In this document: piece after piece, positions 1-7,589 of the stretch
Numbering within the stretch: position 1 is the stretch's first letter
Layout of the letters: each line of letters begins with the position of its first letter
Source of the DNA: Pseudobacteriovorax antillogorgiicola
GTDB taxonomy: Bacteria > Bdellovibrionota_B > Oligoflexia > Oligoflexales > RGVZ01
Assembly (NCBI GenBank): GCA_945897695.1
Contig: CAMDGW010000021.1
Span: 1 to 18,405, forward strand
Length of the DNA stretch: 18,405 nucleotides
Direction: 5' to 3'
The notes under the pieces: generated by a model
Database searches by the model: none
Seen by the model: the letters and a program-made list of their open reading frames with translations, nothing else
What the model was told of the DNA's origin: nothing
Position numbers and translations under genes: made by a program

Positions 1-236
1 ACAAGCATCCTGAACTTGGCGAAATTGAAGATTTCCCGTGGGATGCTGAAATCCTTGCTAAGTGTGAGCCTGTATACGTCACTCTTCCCGGTTGGAGTGG
101 TGACATTCCAAAGTCTGGTCGCATCTCGGATTTACCTGAGAACGCCCGCCAGTACCTAGCTGCCATTGAGCGATTTACTGGAACGAGAGTCCTTTGGGTT
201 GGAACCGGACCAGGACGTGAGGAAATGTTAAGCTAA
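1..236 (+). CDS. purA: Adenylosuccinate synthase, C-terminal part (partial)
   Basis: PurA joins IMP and aspartate using GTP to make adenylosuccinate, the first step from IMP to AMP in the cytoplasm. Only the last 77 codons are present, read from base 3; the gene begins outside the window. The translated end carries the family's terminal signature: a Pro-Val-Tyr followed by LPGW, then DLPENARQYL, a helix ending IERFTG, and finally WVGTGPGREEML before TAA at 234-236. This matches the universally conserved PurA C-terminus closely, so identity is secure despite truncation. It converges on the nucleoside-transporter operon with only 8 bases between the two stop codons, so neither unit has room for its own intergenic terminator. 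Its position beside a purine nucleoside importer is thematically consistent, but the two are on opposite strands and cannot be co-transcribed. Confidence 0.95.
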   Translation, partial: KHPELGEIEDFPWDAEILAKCEPVYVTLPGWSGDIPKSGRISDLPENARQYLAAIERFTGTRVLWVGTGPGREEMLS

Positions 237-244
237 ACGAGACC

Positions 245-1120
245 TTAACTTTGTCCAAGCTTGGACGGAGCGCGACTTTCACCCACAACACCCGCCAAAA
301 TCCAAAGCGTGATGACGTAGGGAAGAATCTGAACCAGTTGCCCCGGCACTGTGCCAATTAAAGGAAATACAGTGCCCTGCAGTTTTAGCTGAGCAACTTC
401 ACAAACCCCAAACAGTATGCAAGCACCACAAGCTTGTATCGGCCTCCACTTACCTAAAATAAGACCTGCTAATGCCATAAACCCACGGCCGGCTGTCATA
501 TTGCGCGTGTAGCTAGAGGCAAGACACACTGAGAGAATTGCTCCTCCCAATCCCGCCACCGCACCAGTAATCATCAAGGAAGCCCACCGAACTGATGAAG
601 GTCTAATTCCAGCTGCAAGCAATGCTTCTGGCTTTTCTCCCGCAACGGTTAGCCAGAGTCCAAAAGGTGTCTTCTTGATGACAAAATAAGTCACAGCAAC
701 CACCGCCAAGGCAAGCACGATAGGAAACCATTGCGGCAAGCGTTCACTCGCATCAATTGCAGGCGTTTTGGATGTCACGTCAAAAAGCATTTTACTGACC
801 ACTGGAATACCACCCCAAGCGAGCATATTCACCGCTGTCCCTGAAACGATCTGATCGGTTTTCAGCTGAATGACAAGAAAACCATAAAAAAGACCCATAA
901 CAATTCCAAATCCAACTGCGCAAAAAAGCCCTGCAAAGCCACTACCGAAATGAGTTGCGGAAGCAGCGGCAACAAAAGCGCCGAAAAGCATGAAACCCTC
1001 TAGAGCGATTTGAATAATGCCACTTCGCTCAGAATAGAGCCCAGCCATTGCTGCGAGAATCAACGGAGCAGCAAAGCGCAAAACCGATAAAAAAATCTCA
1101 AATATTGCCGTAGACTCCAT
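245..1120 (-). CDS. Nucleoside ABC transporter permease (YufQ/NupC type)
   Basis: This 291-residue integral membrane protein is one of two permease subunits of a BmpA-type nucleoside importer (BPD_transp_2 family). The N-terminal segment has the family's SERSGIIQIALEGFML stretch, and the cytoplasmic coupling region near residues 205-225 reads AGRGFMALAGLILGKWRP, typical of this permease class. About eight hydrophobic segments are visible. Its ATG overlaps the TGA of the upstream permease by one base (TGATG), and a GAGGTG Shine-Dalgarno lies 7 bases before the start inside the upstream gene, indicating translational coupling. It is the last gene of the operon. Substrate is inferred from the binding protein and the family (purine nucleosides in characterised members such as Treponema PnrA) and is not shown by this protein. 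A palindrome at 253-266 lies in its last codons. Confidence 0.9.
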   Translation of the reverse strand: MESTAIFEIFLSVLRFAAPLILAAMAGLYSERSGIIQIALEGFMLFGAFVAAASATHFGSGFAGLFCAVGFGIVMGLFYGFLVIQLKTDQIVSGTAVNMLAWGGIPVVSKMLFDVTSKTPAIDASERLPQWFPIVLALAVVAVTYFVIKKTPFGLWLTVAGEKPEALLAAGIRPSSVRWASLMITGAVAGLGGAILSVCLASSYTRNMTAGRGFMALAGLILGKWRPIQACGACILFGVCEVAQLKLQGTVFPLIGTVPGQLVQILPYVITLWILAGVVGESRAPSKLGQS

Positions 1121-2169
1121 CAGATGGCACCTCTGCTATGGGACAGTCGCACCTGCGCTACAACGAAAATCACCACCACAGCCTCAATCACCTGAGCAAG
1201 ATCGCGAGTGACTTTCGTCGCCTCGATATCAAGAGCACTGGCTCCATGATGAAGAGCTGCAAACAAAAAAGCTGACAAAACAACTCCAACGGGACGTCCT
1301 CGACCAAGCAACGCCACGGGGATACCTAGAAAGCCAAAACCTTCACTCATCTCCATGCGAAAACGTCCAGCTTCACCCAGCACCATCGCCGCACCAGCAA
1401 GCCCGCATGCAGCACTGCCTGCAAAAAAAGCCCAAAACCGCACTTGGGGAACACTATACCCAGCCACCTGGGCAGCATCGGGGGACTGACACACTACCTT
1501 TACCCTAAAACCTGCGCGCGTCTTTTCGATGACTACCCAAAATAAGGCAGCAGCAATCAAGGAAGCCAATATGGCTAAGGTTGCCGGTGCCCCATCGAAC
1601 ATCTCAAATCGAGCAAGTTTGAGGTTTTCAGGAATCATCGCAGTTTCTGGATTTTGGCTATCAGAACTTTGAAATTTTCCGACCACCAGCCATCCCGTAA
1701 CTCCTGCCGCAATGAAGTTTAGCATAATGCTTCCGATCACTTCGTGACCGCCGCGAAATGCCCTGATGCCACCAGCAATTCCACCCCAAACTCCAGCGGC
1801 AATGATCGCCGCGGCAAAACAAAGGCAGATAGCCAGCCACGAGGGCAAGGCATCTGGCAAAAACAATGCCAAAAGCGCACAGCTCATGGCCCCAATCAAC
1901 GTTTGCCCCTCAGCGCCAATGTTAAAGACACCCGCCTGAAATGGAATGGCAACCGCCAATCCTGTGGCAATCAAAATAGTGGTAAAATAGATCACCATGC
2001 CACGGTCATGGGCGGTACCAAAGGCGCCCGAGATGATCACCTGAATGATCTTTATAGGGTCTTCGCCAGCAAGCATCGCTAATAAACTTCCTACAAGCAG
2101 ACCGAGCATGACCGAAACCATGGCAAAAAATGCGGGCTTGAGAATGGTCCAGATCCTATGAATTTTCAT
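1120..2169 (-). CDS. Nucleoside ABC transporter permease (YufP/NupB type)
   Basis: This 349-residue membrane protein is the second permease of the importer. Family marks are the FQAGVFNIGAEGQ stretch (about residues 77-89), a GGHEVIGSIMLNFIAAG segment and the late coupling region GFGFLGIPVALLGRGRPVG. The N-terminus has a cytoplasmic MKIHRIW followed by a long hydrophobic helix, with roughly nine to ten segments in all. Its ATG overlaps the ATPase stop codon in an ATGA arrangement at 2166-2169 and is preceded by a strong GGAGGAGG Shine-Dalgarno within the ATPase 3' end, so ATPase and permease synthesis are likely coupled. It pairs with the downstream 291-residue permease to form the heterodimeric channel. 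Length is usual for the YufP-like subunit, which is longer than the YufQ-like one. Substrate specificity is inferred from context. Confidence 0.9.
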   Translation of the reverse strand: MKIHRIWTILKPAFFAMVSVMLGLLVGSLLAMLAGEDPIKIIQVIISGAFGTAHDRGMVIYFTTILIATGLAVAIPFQAGVFNIGAEGQTLIGAMSCALLALFLPDALPSWLAICLCFAAAIIAAGVWGGIAGGIRAFRGGHEVIGSIMLNFIAAGVTGWLVVGKFQSSDSQNPETAMIPENLKLARFEMFDGAPATLAILASLIAAALFWVVIEKTRAGFRVKVVCQSPDAAQVAGYSVPQVRFWAFFAGSAACGLAGAAMVLGEAGRFRMEMSEGFGFLGIPVALLGRGRPVGVVLSAFLFAALHHGASALDIEATKVTRDLAQVIEAVVVIFVVAQVRLSHSRGAI

Positions 2170-3737
2170 CTGCCTCCTCCCCCCATAGCAACGCCAATCT
2201 TCCCCTCATCAAACTCGCCACGCTTAAATGAAGCCACAATGCGACCTTCAAACATGACGTGGATTATGTCGCTTAAGGCCATCAGCTCATCCAGCTGAGA
2301 AGAAATTAAAAGCACACCTGCGCCTGCATCCCTGCGCGCGATAAGTTCTCCGTGAATCTGTTCAATCGAGCCTACGTCTACCCCCCGTGTCGGCTGGGCG
2401 CATAGAATAAGTTTTGGGTTTCGTGACAATTCCCGAGCCATGACAAATTTCTGCTGATTTCCGCCAGAAAATCCTCCAAGTTTAGCATCTGGATCAGAAG
2501 GGCGGACATCAAAGGTTTTTAACTCATTCAGAAGTCGACCTTTGGCTGACCTACGGTCGAGCCATTGCCCACCAAGAACAGCCCATGATGCAAACTCATG
2601 GTCGTGGCCAAGCAGATCATTTTCAAGAAGGCTCTCGTCTGGCAACACAGCTTCACGCAATCTGTCCGCAGGCACCACACCAATGGGAAGTCGACGAATG
2701 TCGCTGGCTGTCAGTGTATCCCCGTCCCTCCCAAGGATATTTATGACCTGACGCCCATCTGTCATTTTACTGAACCGGCGAGGATCAAGAATCGTGTTAA
2801 ATAGATCTGTCTGTCCACTCCCCTCCACGCCAGCAAGTCCAACAATTTGTCCCTCTTTGACTGAAATCGATATATCGGAGAGTTTATTCTTTGTGCCAGC
2901 TCGACCCAAAGTTAGACTCTCTACCGTCAATAATGACTCGCCAGGGGTGTTCGCTGAGCGCTTGATTTCACCAAGATTCACATGCCTGCCCACCATCAAA
3001 TCAGCCATGTCTTGAATCGATACATCTTGCTTGGGAACACTCGCTACAGACTTGCCACGTCTAAATACCGTAATATGGTCGGCAATCGACTTCACCTCTT
3101 TTAGCTTATGAGTGATGATGATGATCGTTCGTCCTTGCTGATTTAGATTTTTCATCATCTGCAAAAAAGTCTCGGTTTCATCAGGAGACAAGACGGCAGT
3201 GGGCTCGTCAAGAATCATGACATCGACGCCTGCGTACAGTAGCTTGGCAATTTCAAGCTGCTGCTGTAGACCCACAGGCATATTTTCAACTTTTTCATCC
3301 CACGGAATATTAAATCCAGCGGATTTGGAAAGACTCTCTAGATCTCTGCGAATAGTCACGCGATCAATAAGTCCAAGACTAGGCAGAAGCCTTGTCGCCT
3401 TGGCTTTAGAATGTCCAAACTCACGACCCAAGATGACGTTATCTAAGGCCGTGTGGACCGGGGAAAGCATAAAGTGCTGGTGAACCATGCCAAGCCCTGC
3501 ATCCATAGCTCCCCTTGGTGAATTCCACTTTTTTGGAGCACCTTTGAAGCGAATCTCTCCAGATGTCACCGACTCAAGCCCGAACAATAACTTCATCGAG
3601 GTCGACTTGCCTGCACCGTTTTCACCAATGATTGCATGAAGCTCGCCCTTGGAGACCCGAAAACACAGATCTTCATTGGCCAGCAGGGCTCCATAAGCCT
3701 TGGTCACATGGGAAAATTCTATCAGAGAAGATGACAA
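2166..3737 (-). CDS. Nucleoside ABC transporter ATP-binding protein, double domain (YufO/NupA type)
   Basis: A tandem two-domain ABC ATPase of 523 residues (from the chosen start) that powers the importer at the cytoplasmic face. Domain 1 has Walker A GENGAGKST (about 38-46), a Q-loop in MVHQHF, a relaxed signature MPVGLQQQLEI, Walker B MILDEPTA and an H-loop ITHK. Domain 2 has a degenerate Walker A (GVEGSGQTD), a good signature FSGGNQQKF and a Walker B region ending AQPTRGVDVG. A Gln in place of the usual Glu there is normal for the second half of this family. The frame is open upstream to an ATG at 3824, but that would overlap the binding-protein gene by 68 bases. A TTG at 3737, 8 bases after AGGA and 20 bases past the binding-protein stop, gives a family-length protein, so I use it. 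Downstream it overlaps the permease by 4 bases. Confidence 0.9.
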   Translation of the reverse strand: MSSSLIEFSHVTKAYGALLANEDLCFRVSKGELHAIIGENGAGKSTSMKLLFGLESVTSGEIRFKGAPKKWNSPRGAMDAGLGMVHQHFMLSPVHTALDNVILGREFGHSKAKATRLLPSLGLIDRVTIRRDLESLSKSAGFNIPWDEKVENMPVGLQQQLEIAKLLYAGVDVMILDEPTAVLSPDETETFLQMMKNLNQQGRTIIIITHKLKEVKSIADHITVFRRGKSVASVPKQDVSIQDMADLMVGRHVNLGEIKRSANTPGESLLTVESLTLGRAGTKNKLSDISISVKEGQIVGLAGVEGSGQTDLFNTILDPRRFSKMTDGRQVINILGRDGDTLTASDIRRLPIGVVPADRLREAVLPDESLLENDLLGHDHEFASWAVLGGQWLDRRSAKGRLLNELKTFDVRPSDPDAKLGGFSGGNQQKFVMARELSRNPKLILCAQPTRGVDVGSIEQIHGELIARRDAGAGVLLISSQLDELMALSDIIHVMFEGRIVASFKRGEFDEGKIGVAMGGGGR

Positions 3738-3756
3738 CGAATCCGTCCTGGTTGGG

Positions 3757-4743
3757 CTACTTCTTCGAGAGATAATAATCAGGGACTTTGATTTTACCGG
3801 AGGTGATGCCCGCTTTGATTTCATTTGCTTTCTTGAGCATAGCGGGAGTCAGCAGACTCTTATTATTCTGGTCGATTGCCATATCAATACCACCGGTTGC
3901 AAAACCGTGGTTGATGGTCGTGCCACCAGGCAACGAGTTATTTTTTGCAGCTTTGACGGACTCAAATACAGCTACATCCACCGACTTAACCATGCTCGTT
4001 AGAATTCTCCCGGGCTTGATACCGTTCTGATTACTGTCGCAGCCGATGGCCAGAAATTTCCTGTCTTCAGCTGCATCAAAAAGACCAGCTCCTGAGGCGC
4101 CTGCTGCATGAAATATCACGTCAGCACCTTGAGAGTTTTGTAACAAGGCTAGTTCTTTTGCCTTGGGGGGGTTGCTGAACGCGTCCCCCGTAACGCCAAT
4201 ATAGGCGACCTGTACTTTGTTTTTCGGAGCGATGTGATGAACTCCAGCCTCGTAGCCCATGGCAAAGCGCCGGATCAGAGGAATGTCCATTCCGCCAATA
4301 AAACCCACCTGCCCTGTTTTTGAGGCCATGGCAGCCATTGCCCCTACCAAAAACGAGCCCTCATGCTCTGCAAACATGACGGACGTCACATTGGGCTTTT
4401 TAACCTCACTATCAACAATGACAAAGCGGCGGTTCGGAAACGCAGGAGCAACCTTGCCTATGGCGCCAGCATGACTGAATCCAATGGCAATCATCAAATC
4501 AAAATTCTTTGCTGCCAGGGCCCTCAGCATACTTTCAGATGATGCGGCGTCCTTAACTTCGACGGTCTTAAATTTAATGCCAAGCTCTTTTTCAGCCTTC
4601 TGAATTCCGCGGTAAGCTGATGCATTAAAACTTTGATCATCCTTACCTGCTTTATCCAAAATAAGTGCGACAGTAAAATCGGCAGCAAAGACGGAATTTG
4701 TTAGAAATGCACAGGCCACTAACGAAAAAAATCGGAATAGCAT
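3757..4743 (-). CDS. BmpA/PnrA-family nucleoside-binding protein
   Basis: A 328-residue periplasmic or envelope-anchored substrate-binding protein (Med/BMP family) that feeds the ABC importer encoded downstream. After a short signal sequence the mature part starts ADFTVALILDKAGKDDQSFN, with the DxxFN arrangement that contacts the base in this family, then a GFSHAGAI loop, GFIGGMDIPLIRRF near the middle and AAGASGAGLFDAAED later, all typical BMP motifs. Membrane attachment is ambiguous: Leu-Val-Ala-Cys at residues 8-11 fits a lipobox, but the hydrophobic stretch before it is only about six residues, and a signal peptidase I site after NSVFA at about residue 20 is also plausible. The ATG is preceded by AGGA about 9 bases upstream. 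It is first in the operon, ahead of ATPase and two permeases. Purine nucleoside specificity is inferred from characterised relatives. Confidence 0.9.
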   Translation of the reverse strand: MLFRFFSLVACAFLTNSVFAADFTVALILDKAGKDDQSFNASAYRGIQKAEKELGIKFKTVEVKDAASSESMLRALAAKNFDLMIAIGFSHAGAIGKVAPAFPNRRFVIVDSEVKKPNVTSVMFAEHEGSFLVGAMAAMASKTGQVGFIGGMDIPLIRRFAMGYEAGVHHIAPKNKVQVAYIGVTGDAFSNPPKAKELALLQNSQGADVIFHAAGASGAGLFDAAEDRKFLAIGCDSNQNGIKPGRILTSMVKSVDVAVFESVKAAKNNSLPGGTTINHGFATGGIDMAIDQNNKSLLTPAMLKKANEIKAGITSGKIKVPDYYLSKK

Positions 4744-4829
4744 TCAGTCACATCCTATGAAATAAACTGAAATAACAACATTCTAGGACTTTTTGAGACT
4801 GCCAGAATACGGGCGTAGCCGCCAGTAAA

Positions 4830-5246
4830 TTATCGAGCTACGGTGACGGCCTTGTCACTTTCAATCTCCATGCGAACGCCTTTGGCGGTATCGCTTCCCC
4901 CTTTAACTAATGTTGGCTGGATGGAGATCGTTGATAGTCCCTTGAAACTGTATAAAAAAGGTGCGTTTGGCGCTACTTCAACATATTTAACCCGGTCCTG
5001 GTGCACGTCATAAATTGCAAGCTTGATTGGCGAAGGGAATACCGAGCCATTACCAACAGGAACGATGCGAATCGTCTGCGGGTTATCGGTACTCGTCAAC
5101 TTTACCCGAGCCCCTAGGGGTACAACCGTTTTGGCGGTGGGGGGTACCGTTACTTCGGCGCCAATTGGCATCTGCTCCACCGAAAAATTCTCAGCTAATG
5201 ACAGACCTGACATCAGTAGTGTTGCAAAAATCCAGACGCGGGACAT
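4830..5246 (-). CDS. Small secreted protein of unknown function
   Basis: I do not recognise this 138-residue protein. It begins MSRVWIFATLLMSGLSLA, a clear Sec signal peptide probably cut before ENFSV, so it should be periplasmic or outer-membrane associated. The mature part is rich in beta-branched residues, with alternating hydrophobic stretches such as EVTVPPTAKTVVPLGARVKL and a later YVEVAP, suggesting an all-beta fold. It has no cysteine and no second membrane helix. A GTG at 5258 in the same frame is possible, but that region holds the Shine-Dalgarno GAGG six bases before the ATG at 5246, so the ATG is preferred. It lies 47 bases after the PilT-like gene and is likely co-transcribed with it, but that alone does not give it a pilus role. 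No terminator is obvious between it and the nucleoside operon. Confidence 0.7.
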   Translation of the reverse strand: MSRVWIFATLLMSGLSLAENFSVEQMPIGAEVTVPPTAKTVVPLGARVKLTSTDNPQTIRIVPVGNGSVFPSPIKLAIYDVHQDRVKYVEVAPNAPFLYSFKGLSTISIQPTLVKGGSDTAKGVRMEIESDKAVTVAR

Positions 5247-5293
5247 TGACCACCTCACATTACCAACAAGTATATTTATTATTTGCAGTGCTA

Positions 5294-6358
5294 TTATTGT
5301 CCGACACCAGCTAGCTTTAGTTCAAGCTCAGATTTACTTGATGCGTATTGCAGAGCATCCTCCCTGCGAACTACGCCACTTGTCACAAGGCTTGCGAGCG
5401 CATCATCAAAGGACTGCATGCCGTAGGCGTCGCGGCCGTCGCGTATCAACTGCCGAAGTCCGGTGAAATCTGTTGCATCCCGGATGTGCTCTCTAACCGC
5501 TGACGTGCCAAGCAGCAACTCGATCGAAGCCACCATGCCCTTGCCGTCAGAGCGCGGAATGAGACGCTGACTAATGACAGCCTTGATTGACGAGGCCAGT
5601 GACATCCTCACGTTTTTAACCTCTTCGCCCTTAAACATGCCGCCAATCCTGGTCAATGACTCCACAGCATCAGACGTGTGCAGAGTCGAGATAACAAGAT
5701 GACCAGTTTCAGCAGCACGCAATGCCGTTTCAACCGTCTCCCGGTCTCTTAGCTCACCGACCATAATCACATCAGGATTCTGCCGCATGGCAGCCCTTAA
5801 GGCATCGGCAAACGATTCCGTATCGGTTCCAACTTCCCGCTGCTCAATAATGGCCTTTTCATCCCGCAAAAGGTATTCGATTGGATCCTCAATGGTGATG
5901 ATATGCGCAGCCCGTTCATGATTAATCCGGTCAATCATTGCCGCCATAGTCGTACTTTTTCCGCTGCCAGTGGCCCCCGTTACTAGGATCAGGCCACGCC
6001 GCTCACGGGTAATCGCACTGATCACCGCAGGAAGTTGCAGCTCCTCGATAGTACGAATGTGTCCAAGAACCACCCTGGCAACAATGGCTGGCGTTCCTCG
6101 CTGGAGAAATACGTTCACACGAAAACGGTGACCTTCACTGGACTGGTAGGCAAAGTCTCGCTCTCGTCTGATATCCCGCATGTCTTGGGGCAACAATTGC
6201 TGAAGCCAGGCCATAATTAGCTCTGGAGAGATGATTTTGCCATTTTCCGGAGCAACAAGTTCGCCTCTGAAACGAAATCTTGGGACACTTCCCGTTTTTA
6301 AAACAACATCCGACGCCCCTCCCCGAACAGCGGCGGTCAGAATTTGATCGATCTGCAT
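5294..6358 (-). CDS. PilT/PilU-like type IV pilus retraction ATPase
   Basis: A 354-residue cytoplasmic hexameric motor ATPase of the PilT branch of secretion ATPases, which drives pilin disassembly and twitching motility. An N-terminal PAS-like domain (about 1-100, with the SDVVLKTGSVPRFR segment) precedes the RecA-like core. The core has Walker A GATGSGKST (128-136), Asp box ITIEDPIEY (154-162), Walker B NPDVIMVGELRD (194-205) and His box TGHLVISTLHT (218-228). A late GLRQLIRDGR followed by GMQSFDDAL corresponds to the PilT C-terminal region needed for retraction. Length fits PilT (about 345-370). The ATG follows GAGG by 8 bases. No pilin or pilus assembly gene lies nearby. It sits 45 bases downstream of the mraY-like gene and probably shares its promoter. 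PilT versus PilU cannot be settled here, so no gene symbol is given. Confidence 0.92.
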   Translation of the reverse strand: MQIDQILTAAVRGGASDVVLKTGSVPRFRFRGELVAPENGKIISPELIMAWLQQLLPQDMRDIRRERDFAYQSSEGHRFRVNVFLQRGTPAIVARVVLGHIRTIEELQLPAVISAITRERRGLILVTGATGSGKSTTMAAMIDRINHERAAHIITIEDPIEYLLRDEKAIIEQREVGTDTESFADALRAAMRQNPDVIMVGELRDRETVETALRAAETGHLVISTLHTSDAVESLTRIGGMFKGEEVKNVRMSLASSIKAVISQRLIPRSDGKGMVASIELLLGTSAVREHIRDATDFTGLRQLIRDGRDAYGMQSFDDALASLVTSGVVRREDALQYASSKSELELKLAGVGQ

Positions 6359-6403
6359 AAACTCTACCTCACGACAAAACTGAATATGGGCAAAACACAG
6401 CCC

Positions 6404-7456
6404 TTAGCGCAATTTTAGCAGCAGCACCATCAAGGTTAGCGTCAAAGACATTTGAATGAGACTAAATCGAACCAGCACCTGGGGAGTGCTCCAATTCATA
6501 TTTTTGCGGGCGTGGTCATGCAACGGAAAGCGTATATCTTTAAAAATTGAAATTTTAAAAAATCGAAGCAAAGCAACTTTCAAAAGCCCGGTCCCGCCAT
6601 TGACCAGCAACACACCAGCCACTATCAACGACAAAAAGGGATTGCCACACTTAAGAACCAAAATACCCAGAAGAAAGCCCATGGCCCTAGACCCAGCATC
6701 TCCCATTAACAAGGAGCTTGGATGTGCATTATGCCAGAGGTAGCCCGCCAGGGTACCCGCCATCGACAGCGCTAAAATACCGTAGGTTGCGCCATCGTTA
6801 TAGTGAGGCACAAGGAGATAACTCGACATCTCAACGTGACCCAGCACAAAGTAAAGCAATCCCCCAAGACTGAGGAAGGCCATACTACTCAGTGTGCCGC
6901 TTAGGCCATCCACACCATCGGTGCAGTTTGTGGCGTTAATCGCGATCCAAATCCAAATCACTGCCAGTGGCGTGTAAATAATTGGATCCAGAGCCAATCC
7001 TTTTTTTGTAAATGGTAGCCAAATTTCCACAGGGGCAAAACGGCTAATAATCATCGCAGCCGCTACTCCAATGCCCAAATCGATGGCACCTTTGATGTAT
7101 TCGCCCCAGGCATCCGAGGAATTGTCGTCTAGGAAACCGAATATACACGCCAGTAAAGTCAAAAACAAAACTCCAACAATCTCCCACGACAGCGGCAAAA
7201 CCAAAAGTTGGATCAAGAGAAACATGGGAATAAAAATAATGCCCGCACCCGTTGGCTTACCCTGAGACTTACTGGCATCAACCGCGTGGGCTCGCCCGCG
7301 GTCTCGCGGGCAATACTTTTCAGCTAGTCCCGGTAGCAGCTTCCAGGTCAGCAAACCTGACAGCACAAAACCAATTCCACCCAAAAAAAAGTGCGACGAA
7401 AGCAGCCGAAACGGCCCCCAAGCATTTTCCAACACTGATCCGAGCCAATAGAGCAT
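6404..7456 (-). CDS. MraY-like phospho-N-acetylmuramoyl-pentapeptide transferase
   Basis: A 350-residue polytopic inner-membrane protein of the polyprenyl-phosphate HexNAc-1-P transferase superfamily. MraY moves phospho-MurNAc-pentapeptide onto undecaprenyl phosphate to form lipid I in peptidoglycan synthesis. MraY-like marks are GKPTGAG (66-72), a DD pair (110-111), NATNCTDGVDGL (174-185), LLMGDAGSRAMG (the GD at 252-253) and a C-terminal VLVRFSLIQ segment. Two motifs deviate: the usual DDYxK is DDNSSD, lacking the close Lys, and the usual PxHHH is PLHDH (311-315). It may therefore be a diverged MraY or a paralogue with another acceptor or sugar. ATG at 7456 is chosen because AGGTGG lies 5 bases upstream; a GTG at 7465 would fall inside that Shine-Dalgarno. 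It is not in a mur/fts cluster, which is unusual for mraY. A good promoter lies just upstream. Confidence 0.82.
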   Translation of the reverse strand: MLYWLGSVLENAWGPFRLLSSHFFLGGIGFVLSGLLTWKLLPGLAEKYCPRDRGRAHAVDASKSQGKPTGAGIIFIPMFLLIQLLVLPLSWEIVGVLFLTLLACIFGFLDDNSSDAWGEYIKGAIDLGIGVAAAMIISRFAPVEIWLPFTKKGLALDPIIYTPLAVIWIWIAINATNCTDGVDGLSGTLSSMAFLSLGGLLYFVLGHVEMSSYLLVPHYNDGATYGILALSMAGTLAGYLWHNAHPSSLLMGDAGSRAMGFLLGILVLKCGNPFLSLIVAGVLLVNGGTGLLKVALLRFFKISIFKDIRFPLHDHARKNMNWSTPQVLVRFSLIQMSLTLTLMVLLLKLR

Positions 7457-7498
7457 CCGGTCCACCTATTTGCGGGTTAACAATCTTGAATCACTTCT

Positions 7499-7527
7499 AT
7501 TGTATGACATGAAGGAAGAAAGCTCAA
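7499..7527 (-). promoter_or_regulatory. Sigma-70-type promoter for the mraY-like/pilT-like group
   Basis: On the minus strand, TTGAGC (7522-7527) and TACAAT (7499-7504) are separated by exactly 17 bases. The -10 matches the consensus at five of six positions and the -35 at four of six. Transcription would begin near 7492, leaving a leader of about 35 bases before the ATG at 7456. It is inferred from sequence only. Confidence 0.55.
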
Positions 7528-7589
7528 AAATTTCAAGCTTGGAGCCACAGATGCAGCTGGTAGGCAAATGGACACCAGGCATATAATAA

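Noticed and set aside
3738..3824. Extended N-terminus of the ABC ATPase starting at ATG 3824
   Set aside because: It would overlap the binding-protein gene by 68 bases and adds residues not found before the first ABC strand; TTG at 3737 has AGGA at good spacing.
4800..4829. GGCG-GCTA-CGCC hairpin after the small secreted gene
   Set aside because: Only a 4-base stem and no T-run on the minus strand, so not called as a terminator.
5023..5466. Plus-strand open frame of 147 codons
   Set aside because: It runs antisense across the end of the PilT-like gene and the small secreted gene, has no domain or signal features, and both minus-strand genes are better supported.
7533..7556. Possible hairpins after the TPR-barrel stop around the CAAGCTTGG sequence
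   Set aside because: Stems are only about 5 bases with long loops and no proper T-run; not a convincing terminator.
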